From positions 186,001-250,000 of the forward strand of contig NZ_BDDE01000016.1 in assembly GCF_008327685.1 (NCBI RefSeq): 64,000 nt of DNA, read 5' to 3'. The stretch is from Actinomadura sp. K4S16. Its GTDB lineage: Bacteria; Actinomycetota; Actinomycetes; Streptosporangiales; Streptosporangiaceae. Shown piece by piece: positions 57,774-64,000 of this stretch. The number at the start of each line of letters is the position of its first letter. The first letter of the stretch is position 1. The translations under genes were made by a program, and so were the position numbers. The notes under the pieces are model-generated. The model was not told the origin of the DNA and made no database searches. It saw only the letters and a list, made by a program, of their open reading frames with translations.

Positions 57774-59135
57774 GTGCGGATACTCGGGGACCTGCTGACG
57801 CCGTCGTGCTGGTCGGTGCGGACCCGCGTGACCGTCGCCGCGACCCTGATCGTCGCGGCCCTCCTGATCGTCGGCGTCACGCTCTTCTACCAGGTCCTAC
57901 GCAGCACCATCTACGGGGGCCTGCACGACCGCGGCACCCTCGCGGTCAACGACCTCGCCACGCACGTGCGCGAGACCGACATCAGAGGGACGCTTCCCGT
58001 CCAGGATCCCGGCGTCCCCCTCCTCCAGGTCGTGGACGGCGAGGGCGGCGTTCTCGCGGCCAGCGAGCCCCTGCGCGGCCACGGCCCGGTGAGGGTGCCG
58101 GTCTCACCGCAGCCGGGCCGTCCCGAGTACCGCACCCTGCATTGGACGGAGACGTCCGACGTCTACTTCGTCTCCGAGCGGGTGAACACCCGTTTCGGTG
58201 AGCGGATCGTCTTCGCGGGCGCGCCCATCACGACGTTCACCCGCTACCGGGGCGTGTTCGTCGGACTGCTCACCGTGACGGTGCTGGTGGCGACGGCCGC
58301 GGTGGGCTGGATCGTGTCGCTGTCGGTGCGGCGGGCGCTGCGGCCGGTGCGGGTGATGCGAACCGAGCTGGCGGAGATCACCGGCGGCGCCGACCGCCGG
58401 GTCACGGTGCCGGAGCCGAACGACGAGGTGTCCGACCTGGCGGAGTCGGTGAACGTGACCCTGGACCGCCTGGAGGACGTCCTCGCACGGCAGCGCGCGT
58501 TCGTCGCGGACGTCTCGCACGAGCTGCGCAGCCCGCTGACCGGCCTGCGCACCCAGCTGGAGGCTGCGCTGGAGCGGCCGCTGGACGAGGACTGGCCCGC
58601 GGTCGCGCGGGCGGCCCTCGGCGACGCCGACCGGCTGCAGGGCATCGTCAGCGACCTGCTCATCCTGGCGCGGCTGGGCGCGGGCGTGCAGGTCCCGCGG
58701 GAGCGGATCGACCTCGGCGAGCTGGTCCGGGCGGAGGCGAGCCGACGGCCCCGCCGGGTCCCGGTCGAGGTCGCGGCCGAGGAGGGCGTCACGGTCCGCG
58801 CCACCGAGGCCCATCTGATCAGGCTGCTGACGAACCTGCTGGACAACGCCGAGCGGCACGCGGAGTCGCGGATCTGGATCACCGTGGCCGCGGACGGCCC
58901 GGACGCGGTGCTGGAGGTCCGCGACGACGGCACCGGGATCGCGCCGGAGGACCGCGAGCGGATCTTCTGGCGGTTCCACCGGCTGGCCGAGGGCCGCGAG
59001 CGCGACCGCGGCGGCACCGGCCTCGGGCTGACGATCTCCCGCGACATCGCCCGCGCGCACGACGGCACGCTCGTCGCCGCCGACAGCGACCGGGGCGCCC
59101 GGTTCGTCCTGCGCATCCCCCGCGAAGAGCCCTAG
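57774..59135 (+). CDS. Sensor histidine kinase (orphan)
   Basis: A 453-residue two-component sensor. TM1 is about 20-42 (VTVAATLIVAALLIVGVTLF), an extracytoplasmic sensor loop runs to about 160, and TM2 is GVFVGLLTVTVLVATAAVGW. HAMP follows, then HisKA with the phospho-His in FVADVSHELRSPLTGLRTQL. HATPase_c contains N box LLTNLLDNAERHAES, G1 VRDDGTGIAPEDRERIFWRF and G2 GGTGLGLTISRDIARAHDG. GTG start with GGGGGAGGGG upstream. No response-regulator gene is next to it; the expected upstream position is taken by the divergent kinase. Confidence 0.92.
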   Translation: MRILGDLLTPSCWSVRTRVTVAATLIVAALLIVGVTLFYQVLRSTIYGGLHDRGTLAVNDLATHVRETDIRGTLPVQDPGVPLLQVVDGEGGVLAASEPLRGHGPVRVPVSPQPGRPEYRTLHWTETSDVYFVSERVNTRFGERIVFAGAPITTFTRYRGVFVGLLTVTVLVATAAVGWIVSLSVRRALRPVRVMRTELAEITGGADRRVTVPEPNDEVSDLAESVNVTLDRLEDVLARQRAFVADVSHELRSPLTGLRTQLEAALERPLDEDWPAVARAALGDADRLQGIVSDLLILARLGAGVQVPRERIDLGELVRAEASRRPRRVPVEVAAEEGVTVRATEAHLIRLLTNLLDNAERHAESRIWITVAADGPDAVLEVRDDGTGIAPEDRERIFWRFHRLAEGRERDRGGTGLGLTISRDIARAHDGTLVAADSDRGARFVLRIPREEP

Positions 59136-60553
59136 GGGAGGGCGAGGGGCGGGCGGCGTTCGCCGTGCCGGGTCGCGCGCTCGAACGCGCGGCCGATCCG
59201 CAGGACGGCGAGGTCCGCGTGGTGGGGGCCGACGATCTGCAGCCCGACCGGCAGCCCGTCCGAGGTGAACCCGGCGGGCACCGACAGCGCGGGGCACCCG
59301 GTCGCCGAGATCAGGTAGCACGACCGCATCCACTCCAGGTAGTCGCGCATGGGCCGCCCGGCGACCTCCTCCGGGTACTCGGCGGCGGCGTCGAAGGGCG
59401 GGACCTGGCTGACCGGCATGAGCAGCGCGTCGTAGCGCTCGAAGAACTCCCGGACGCGGTGGAACAGCGCCGTGTGGAGCGTCTCGGCACGGCCGAGGTC
59501 GGCGCCGGTGAGCGAGCGGCCTGCGTCGATGTTCGCGGCGAGGGAGGGCTTGAAGTCGGCGCGGCGCTCGTCCAGCAGGGGGCGCAGGGTGATGTCCCAG
59601 TGCCAGGCCCGCAGGGTCCGGAACACCTCGTCGGCGCCGGCCAGGTCGGGCGAGGCCTCCTCGACCGCGCAGCCCAGCTCCTCGAACACCTTGGCGGCCG
59701 GTTCGAGGGCGGCGGTGACGGCCGGGTCGACGGGGATCGTCCCGCCGAGGTCGGGGGACCAGGCGAGCCGCAGCCCGGCGAGGTCGCGGTCGAGCGGCAC
59801 GGCGAACGCCGAGCCGGGCGTCTCCAGCGCGATCGGGCTGCGCGGATCGGGCCCGGCGAGCACCGACAGCAGCAGCGCGACGTCGGCGACGTCGCGGGCC
59901 ATCGGGCCCTGCACGCCCAGCGTCGACCAGCCCGCGAGCACCGGCCAGGACGGCACCCGGCCCGGCGACGGGCGGAACCCGACGACGTTGCAGAACGACG
60001 CGGGGTTGCGCAGCGAGCCGCCCATGTCGCCGCCGTCCGCGAGCGCCTGCATCCCGCACGCCAGCGCGGCCGCGGCGCCGCCGCTGCTGCCGCCCGCCGA
60101 CCGGGACGGGTCGTAGGGGTTGCGGGTGAGGCCGAACACGGGGTTGAAGGTGTGGGACCCGGCGGCGAACTCCGGGGTGTTGGTCTTGCCGAGGGTGACG
60201 GCGCCCGCGGCGCGGATCCGCTCGACGACCAGTTCGTCGCGGTCCGGGACGTGGTCGGCGAAGATCGGCGATCCGGACGTGGTGCGGACGCCGGCGGTGG
60301 CGTGGGTGTCCTTGTGCGCCACGGGCAGGCCGTGCAGCGGGCCGGGCGGCTCCCCGGCGGCCAACCGCTCGTCGGCCTCGCGCGCCTGCCGCTCCGCCCG
60401 CTCCGCGACCAGCGTGACGATGGCGTTGACCTGCGGGTTCGTCCGCTCGATCTGATCGAGATGGGCCTGCAGGACCTCGCGCGCAGACAGGTCGCGGGCG
60501 GCGATCCTGCGCGCCAGGTCGCGGGCGGACGCGAAACAGATCTCCTCGGACAC
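59132..60553 (-). CDS. Amidase (amidase-signature family)
   Basis: A 473-residue amidase. Catalytic Lys in GLPVAHKDTHATAGV near 77; GKTNTPEFAAGSHTFN; cis-Ser in SRSAGGSSGGAAAAL near 150; the GGGS-type nucleophile region here reads LADGGDMGGSLRNPASFC, so Ser is retained. The C-terminal substrate loop is intact. GTG start with GGAGGAGG upstream. Its stop codon overlaps that of the convergent histidine kinase gene by two bases within a CTAG palindrome. Substrate unknown; the other window amidase is at 41050. Confidence 0.9.
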   Translation of the reverse strand: MSEEICFASARDLARRIAARDLSAREVLQAHLDQIERTNPQVNAIVTLVAERAERQAREADERLAAGEPPGPLHGLPVAHKDTHATAGVRTTSGSPIFADHVPDRDELVVERIRAAGAVTLGKTNTPEFAAGSHTFNPVFGLTRNPYDPSRSAGGSSGGAAAALACGMQALADGGDMGGSLRNPASFCNVVGFRPSPGRVPSWPVLAGWSTLGVQGPMARDVADVALLLSVLAGPDPRSPIALETPGSAFAVPLDRDLAGLRLAWSPDLGGTIPVDPAVTAALEPAAKVFEELGCAVEEASPDLAGADEVFRTLRAWHWDITLRPLLDERRADFKPSLAANIDAGRSLTGADLGRAETLHTALFHRVREFFERYDALLMPVSQVPPFDAAAEYPEEVAGRPMRDYLEWMRSCYLISATGCPALSVPAGFTSDGLPVGLQIVGPHHADLAVLRIGRAFERATRHGERRPPLALP

Positions 60554-60654
60554 GTGCCCTCCTCCTGCGCGGGGTCCCCACCAGTGTCCACCCCGCATGC
60601 CGGGTGTTCACAGGGTGAGGTCATCATGCAGGGGAGGCCGACGGAAGGGGCGCC

Positions 60655-62151
60655 GTGACGGAGCGGGTCGGGGCGCGCGGGCTGCTGCGCCGCGTGCTGG
60701 ACGGCGGCGCCTGGACGTCCTGGGACGTCCCGCCCGCCGGGGGGCCGCCGCCAGGCTCCGAGTACGCCGGGGACCTCGCCGCCGCCCGCGAGCGCAGCGG
60801 CTGCGACGAGGCGGTCCTGACCGGGGAGGGCCGGCTGCGGGGGCGCCGGGTCGCGTTCGTCGTGTCGGAGTTCCGGTTCCTCGCGGGCTCGATCGGCCTC
60901 GCCACCGCGGACCGGATCGTCGCGGCCGTCGAGCGCGCCACCGCCGAGGGCCTCCCGCTGCTCGCCGCGCCGTCCTCCGGCGGCACCCGCATGCAGGAGG
61001 GGACGGCCGCCTTCGTGCAGATGGCGCGCATCACCGCCGCGGTGATGGCACACCGCGCCGCAGGCCTGCCCTACCTCGTCTACCTGAGGCATCCCACGAC
61101 CGGCGGGGTGTTCGCCTCGTGGGGCTCGCTCGGGCATGTGACGGCCGCCGAGCCCGGCGCGCTGATCGGGTTCCTCGGGCCGCGCGTCTACGAGGGCCTG
61201 CACGGGGAGCCGTTCCCGCCGGGGGTGCAGGTCGCCGAGAACCTGGCGGCCAAGGGCCTGCTGGACGCCGTGGTGGCCATCGACGATCTCGCGGAGGTCG
61301 CCTCCGCCGCCCTGGACGTCCTGTGCGGGCGGCCGCCCTCGGCTCCGGCGCCCCTGCCCGAGAGCGTTCCCCCGGAGGGGACGGCGTGGGACTCGATCGA
61401 GCGGTCGCGCCGCCCGGACCGTCCGGGCGTCCGCGAACTGCTGCGCCACGGCGCCACGGATGTGACGCCGCTCTCCGGCACCGGCGAGGGGGAGGCGGAA
61501 CCCGGCCTCCTGCTCGCCCTGGCCCGTTTCGGCGCGGCGCCGTGCGTCCTGGTGGGCCAGGACCGGCGCGGCCGGCGCGGCGGCCACCCGCTCGGCCCGG
61601 CCGGGCTGCGCGTCGCGCGGCGCGGGATGCGGCTGGCCGCCGAGCTGGGCCTGCCGCTGGTCACCGTGGTCGACACGCCCGGCGCCGTCCTGTCGGCGGA
61701 CGCGGAGGAGGGCGGGCTCGCGGGCGAGATCGCCCGCTGCCTGGCCGACCTGATCACCCTTCCGGCGCCGACGCTCTGCCTGCTGCTGGGCGAGGGCACG
61801 GGCGGCGCGGCGCTGGCGCTCCTGCCCGCCGACCGCGTCCTGGTGGCCCGGCACGCCTGGCTCTCGCCGCTGCCGCCCGAGGGCGCCTCGCTGATCGTCC
61901 ACCGGACCCCGGCGCGGGCCGGCGAGATGGCCGAGGCGCAGGGCGTCCGGTCGGCGGACCTGCTGCGCGGCGGGCTGGCGGACGCGCTCGTCGACGAGCG
62001 CCCGGACGCCGCCGACGAGCCGGAGGCGTTCTGCCGCCGCGCCGCCGCCGCGGTGGAGCGGGGGCTGTCCGGCCTCGCGCCGACCGGCCCGGCCGCCCGC
62101 CAGGCCCGCTACCTGAATGCGGGCCGGTACTCCGGCTTTCAGGCGGGGTGA
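60655..62151 (+). CDS. Acyl-CoA carboxylase carboxyltransferase, single-chain
   Basis: A 498-residue crotonase-fold carboxyltransferase with two halves. The N-terminal half is AccD-like: VAFVVSEFRFLAGSIGLATA, LLAAPSSGGTRMQEG, PTTGGVFASWGSLGHV, PGALIGFLGPRVYE. The C-terminal half is AccA-like: RGMRLAAELGLPLVTVVDTP, GAVLSADAEEGGLAGEIARC, GEGTGGAALALLPADRVL. The zinc ribbon of E. coli AccD is absent. It would transfer CO2 from carboxybiotin to acetyl-CoA or another acyl-CoA, but no biotin-carboxylase or carrier gene is adjacent. GTG with GGAAGGGG upstream. Confidence 0.87.
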   Translation: MTERVGARGLLRRVLDGGAWTSWDVPPAGGPPPGSEYAGDLAAARERSGCDEAVLTGEGRLRGRRVAFVVSEFRFLAGSIGLATADRIVAAVERATAEGLPLLAAPSSGGTRMQEGTAAFVQMARITAAVMAHRAAGLPYLVYLRHPTTGGVFASWGSLGHVTAAEPGALIGFLGPRVYEGLHGEPFPPGVQVAENLAAKGLLDAVVAIDDLAEVASAALDVLCGRPPSAPAPLPESVPPEGTAWDSIERSRRPDRPGVRELLRHGATDVTPLSGTGEGEAEPGLLLALARFGAAPCVLVGQDRRGRRGGHPLGPAGLRVARRGMRLAAELGLPLVTVVDTPGAVLSADAEEGGLAGEIARCLADLITLPAPTLCLLLGEGTGGAALALLPADRVLVARHAWLSPLPPEGASLIVHRTPARAGEMAEAQGVRSADLLRGGLADALVDERPDAADEPEAFCRRAAAAVERGLSGLAPTGPAARQARYLNAGRYSGFQAG

Positions 62152-62172
62152 AGGCCCGCGCTGGTAGGGCTG

Positions 62173-62347
62173 CTAGGCCCAGGCAGTGCCTTGACCGGGA
62201 CGGTTCTGCTGGTCGATGTACTGCTTGACGACGCTCAGCGGTGCGCCGGCGACGGGCACGGCGAAGTACTGGAACTGACCAGAGCTTGCCGGCCCGGTGG
62301 TGGTGCACCAGGTGGGGGAACTCCTGCCGCAAGCAGCTCCGGCTCGA
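62173..62347 (-). pseudogene. tnpA: IS200-type TnpA transposase remnant
   Basis: On the minus strand the end of a Y1 transposase is recognisable in two frames. LRQEFPHLVHHHRAGKLW is read in one. After a frameshift, QFQYFAVPVAGAPLSVVKQY then IDQQ are read in another, ending at TAG (62173-62175). FAxxxxGAPLxVVKxYI is the conserved C-terminal motif of IS200/IS605 TnpA carrying the catalytic Tyr. The HUH-containing N-terminal part is missing. It is therefore non-functional, divergent from tnpB. Confidence 0.75.
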
Positions 62348-62360
62348 TACGCTCGTGGTC

Positions 62361-63593
62361 GTGCAGTTGCGGTACAACTACCGGGTGTACCCGGACGCTG
62401 CTCAGCGCGTCGCGCTGGCTCGGGCGTTCGGGTGTGCCCGTGTGGTTTTCAACGACGGTCTGAGGCTGCGCCAGCGGGCCCGCGAGGCGGGCGAGGAGTA
62501 CATTTGCGACGCGGAGCTGTCCCGCCGGGTCATCACCGAGGCCAAGAGGACCCAGGACCGGGCGTGGCTGGGCGAGGTGTCGGCCGTGGTGTTGCAGCAG
62601 GCCTTGGCGGACCTGAATACGGCGTACCGCAACTTCTTCGCCTCGTTGTCGGGCAGGCGTAAGGGCCGCGCGGTCGCTCCGCCCCGGTACCGCTCGCGCA
62701 AGGACAACCGGCAGGCCATCCGTTTCACCGGGAACGCCCGGTTCAAGGTCCTGGTCAACGGCCGTCTTCGGCTGCCGAAGATCGGCGATGTACCGGTGCG
62801 CTGGTCCAGGAGCCTGCCGTGCGAGCCGACCTCCGTGACGGTGGTCAAGGACGCGGCGGGGCGGTATTTCGCCTCGTTCGTCGTCACGGCCGACGACTGG
62901 CCCCTGCCGCCGGTGGAGTCGAAGATCGGTATCGATCTGGGGTTGACTCACTTCGCGGTCCTGTCGGACGGCACGAAGGTGACCGCGCCGAAGTTCATGC
63001 GCCGCGCCGCCCGCAGACTCAAGCGGCTGCAGCAAGACCTGGCGCGTAAGCAGAGGGGCAGCAACCGCCGCAAGAAAGCCGTCGTGCGGGTCGCCCGCGC
63101 TCACGCGCGAGTGGCCGACACCCGGCGGGACTGGCAGCACAAGCTGTCCACGGCGATCATCCGCGACAACCAAGCGGTGTACGTCGAGGACCTGTGCGTG
63201 GCCGGTCTGGCCCGGACCCGGCTCGCCAGGAGCATCCTTGACGCCGGGTGGGCCGACTTCACCGCCATGCTGGAGTACAAAGCCGCCCGGCACGGTCGCA
63301 CCTTCGGCCGGGTGGACCGGTTCTTCCCCTCCACACGCATGTGCTCGCGGTGCGGCCGGATCAACCAGAAGATGCCGCTCGACGTCCGGTCGTGGGCCTG
63401 CCCGTGCGGGGCGGTGCACGACCGGGACGTCAACGCCGCGATCAACATCCTGGCCGCCGGGCAGGCGGACAGGCTAAACGACCGTCGAGCGCGGGTAAGA
63501 CCGGGACTCGTCCCGGCACCGCGCAGTGAAGCGGTAACCTACCCGGACGCCGCGCGGTCCACGCGCAGCGTGGAGGGAATCTCCGTCCCTTAG
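62361..63593 (+). CDS. tnpB: TnpB RNA-guided endonuclease (IS605 OrfB)
   Basis: A 410-residue TnpB. The N-terminal part is LRYNYRVYPDAAQRVALARA. The RuvC-like nuclease residues are all visible: Asp in KIGIDLGLTHFAVLSDG near 195, Glu in AVYVEDLCVAGL near 275, Asp in GAVHDRDVNAAINI near 360. The zinc ribbon is complete (MCSRCGRI, ACPCGAVHDRD). A basic C-terminal tail extends into the right-end hairpin. The frame appears intact, so RNA-guided nuclease activity is possible. GTG at 62361 is the likely start. Known TnpB proteins use a guide RNA made from the 3' end of the gene and the flanking DNA. Confidence 0.9.
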   Translation: MQLRYNYRVYPDAAQRVALARAFGCARVVFNDGLRLRQRAREAGEEYICDAELSRRVITEAKRTQDRAWLGEVSAVVLQQALADLNTAYRNFFASLSGRRKGRAVAPPRYRSRKDNRQAIRFTGNARFKVLVNGRLRLPKIGDVPVRWSRSLPCEPTSVTVVKDAAGRYFASFVVTADDWPLPPVESKIGIDLGLTHFAVLSDGTKVTAPKFMRRAARRLKRLQQDLARKQRGSNRRKKAVVRVARAHARVADTRRDWQHKLSTAIIRDNQAVYVEDLCVAGLARTRLARSILDAGWADFTAMLEYKAARHGRTFGRVDRFFPSTRMCSRCGRINQKMPLDVRSWACPCGAVHDRDVNAAINILAAGQADRLNDRRARVRPGLVPAPRSEAVTYPDAARSTRSVEGISVP

Positions 63594-63612
63594 GACGGAG
63601 AGGATGCCAACG
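63480..63612 (+). ncRNA. Predicted omega (right-end) RNA of TnpB
   Basis: By analogy with characterised TnpB systems, the guide RNA scaffold should cover the last part of tnpB and end at the element's right end. The terminal hairpin at 63581-63600 holds the tnpB stop codon in its loop, as expected. The guide would be read from the bases after about 63612, at the start of the methyltransferase gene. Boundaries are approximate. Confidence 0.45.
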
Positions 63613-63621
63613 TCAGGGATC

Positions 63622-64000
63622 ATGACCGGGACCGTGCCGCAGGCCTACGACGCCATCGCCGACCTCTACGCCGACCTCTTCCGCGACGCGCTCGACGAGC
63701 TCCATCTGGACCGGGCGATGATCAGCGCGTTCGCGGCGATGGTCCCGGCGGGGCCGGTCGCCGACCTCGGCTGCGGCCCCGGCCGCGGGACGGCGCTGCT
63801 GCACGACCTCGGCGTGGACGCGTTCGGGCTCGACGTGTCGCCCGGCATGATCGCGCGGGCCCGCGCCGACCATCCGCACCTGCGTTTCGACGAGGGCGAC
63901 ATGACGGCGCTCGACCTCCCCGACGGCGGGCTGGCGGGCGTCCTCTCGTGGTACTCGACCATCCACCTGGCGCCGGAGGAGCTCCCGCTGGCCTTCGCCG
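63622..64000 (+). CDS. SAM-dependent methyltransferase, 3' part outside the window
   Basis: A methyltransferase cut by the window end (126 codons seen). It reads TGTVPQAYDAIADLYADLFR, then SAM motif I VADLGCGPGRGTALLHDLGV near residue 48, GLDVSPGMIARARADHP, then FDEGDMTALDLPDGGLAGV and SWYSTIHLAPEELP. Class I fold, UbiE-like. The ATG at 63622 is preferred. An in-frame ATG at 63604 lies inside the IS right end with GGAGAGG just upstream, so the insertion may have supplied an alternative start. Confidence 0.8.
   Translation, partial: MTGTVPQAYDAIADLYADLFRDALDELHLDRAMISAFAAMVPAGPVADLGCGPGRGTALLHDLGVDAFGLDVSPGMIARARADHPHLRFDEGDMTALDLPDGGLAGVLSWYSTIHLAPEELPLAFA

Larger units (their letters stand above)
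62173..63612 (+). mobile_element. Degenerate IS200/IS605-family element
   Basis: The element comprises a truncated, frameshifted tnpA (minus strand), an intact tnpB, and a right-end-like hairpin CTCCGTCC-CTTA-GGACGGAG (63581-63600) followed by AGGATGCCAA. Its left limit cannot be seen: it begins within 25 bp of the carboxyltransferase stop. Without TnpA it cannot move by itself, but a related TnpA could mobilise it. Confidence 0.65.

Noticed and set aside
1..64000. tRNA, rRNA, prophage or integrative element
   Set aside because: No cloverleaf-like or rRNA-like sequence, integrase or phage structural gene was recognised; the only mobile DNA is the IS200/IS605 remnant.

Overview
The window is high-GC DNA from a filamentous actinomycete, most plausibly Thermomonosporaceae (Actinomadura-like). 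I infer this from the dense GTG/TTG starts and ATGA/GTGA overlaps, the DUF397 plus XRE/DUF5753 pair beside a RsbW-like ATPase, an F420-dependent oxidoreductase, a mycothiol-nitroreductase homologue, an S37 secreted peptidase, paired dynamin-like GTPases, and several leaderless starts with a TANNNT box 6-7 nt before the start codon. No rRNA, tRNA, CRISPR array or prophage was seen.

Layout. 1-6.2 kb: a SAM methyltransferase behind a tandem operator, an acetolactate-synthase-like enzyme, an F420 oxidoreductase behind a KstR-like palindrome, a DUF397/XRE/ATPase regulatory trio and a TetR regulator. 6.3-17.1 kb: a nearly continuous, translationally coupled run of GNAT, an unknown protein, CobL (CbiE-CbiT), CbiC, CobC/CobD, CobT, a CysG-like siroheme/SUMT protein, two dynamin-like GTPases and an SsbB-like protein. 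17.5-26.5 kb: a membrane diguanylate cyclase, the ABC-F factor EttA, a D-glucarate operon (semialdehyde dehydrogenase and glucarate dehydratase), a thioesterase-GNAT pair and a secreted S37 peptidase. 26.6-32.9 kb: GH13 glucosidase, group II truncated haemoglobin, MscS channel, a small unknown protein and an XRE/TPR regulator with a GNAT.

32.9-33.5 kb has no credible gene. It holds two about 170-bp copies, plus a fragment, of a structured repeat. The copies differ mainly by compensatory changes in both arms of two stems. This is the best candidate in the window for something undescribed. The spacer between the copies holds further perfect hairpins, and the fragment supplies the 3' end of the next methyltransferase gene.

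33.5-48.3 kb: methyltransferase and prolyl oligopeptidase (coupled), a 35-codon leader ORF coupled to an HNH nuclease, FmdB, DUF1330, IlvD, a NERD protein, an amidase, MalQ, an unknown 345-aa protein, tandem hairpin repeats and PepN. 48.5-54.8 kb: an Rv2466c-like protein with a CPWA active site, the cobalt/nickel transporter CbiMNQO behind a Nur-like box, a CooC-type ATPase behind a Zur-like box, a membrane protein and RpiB. 54.9-64 kb: a SpoIIE phosphatase, Ser/Thr kinase, orphan histidine kinase, amidase and acyl-CoA carboxyltransferase. An IS200/IS605 remnant follows, with an intact TnpB and decayed TnpA, then a methyltransferase cut by the window end.

Two metal themes recur: corrinoid/siroheme synthesis at 7-12.7 kb, and cobalt/nickel uptake with a metallochaperone-type ATPase at 49-53 kb.
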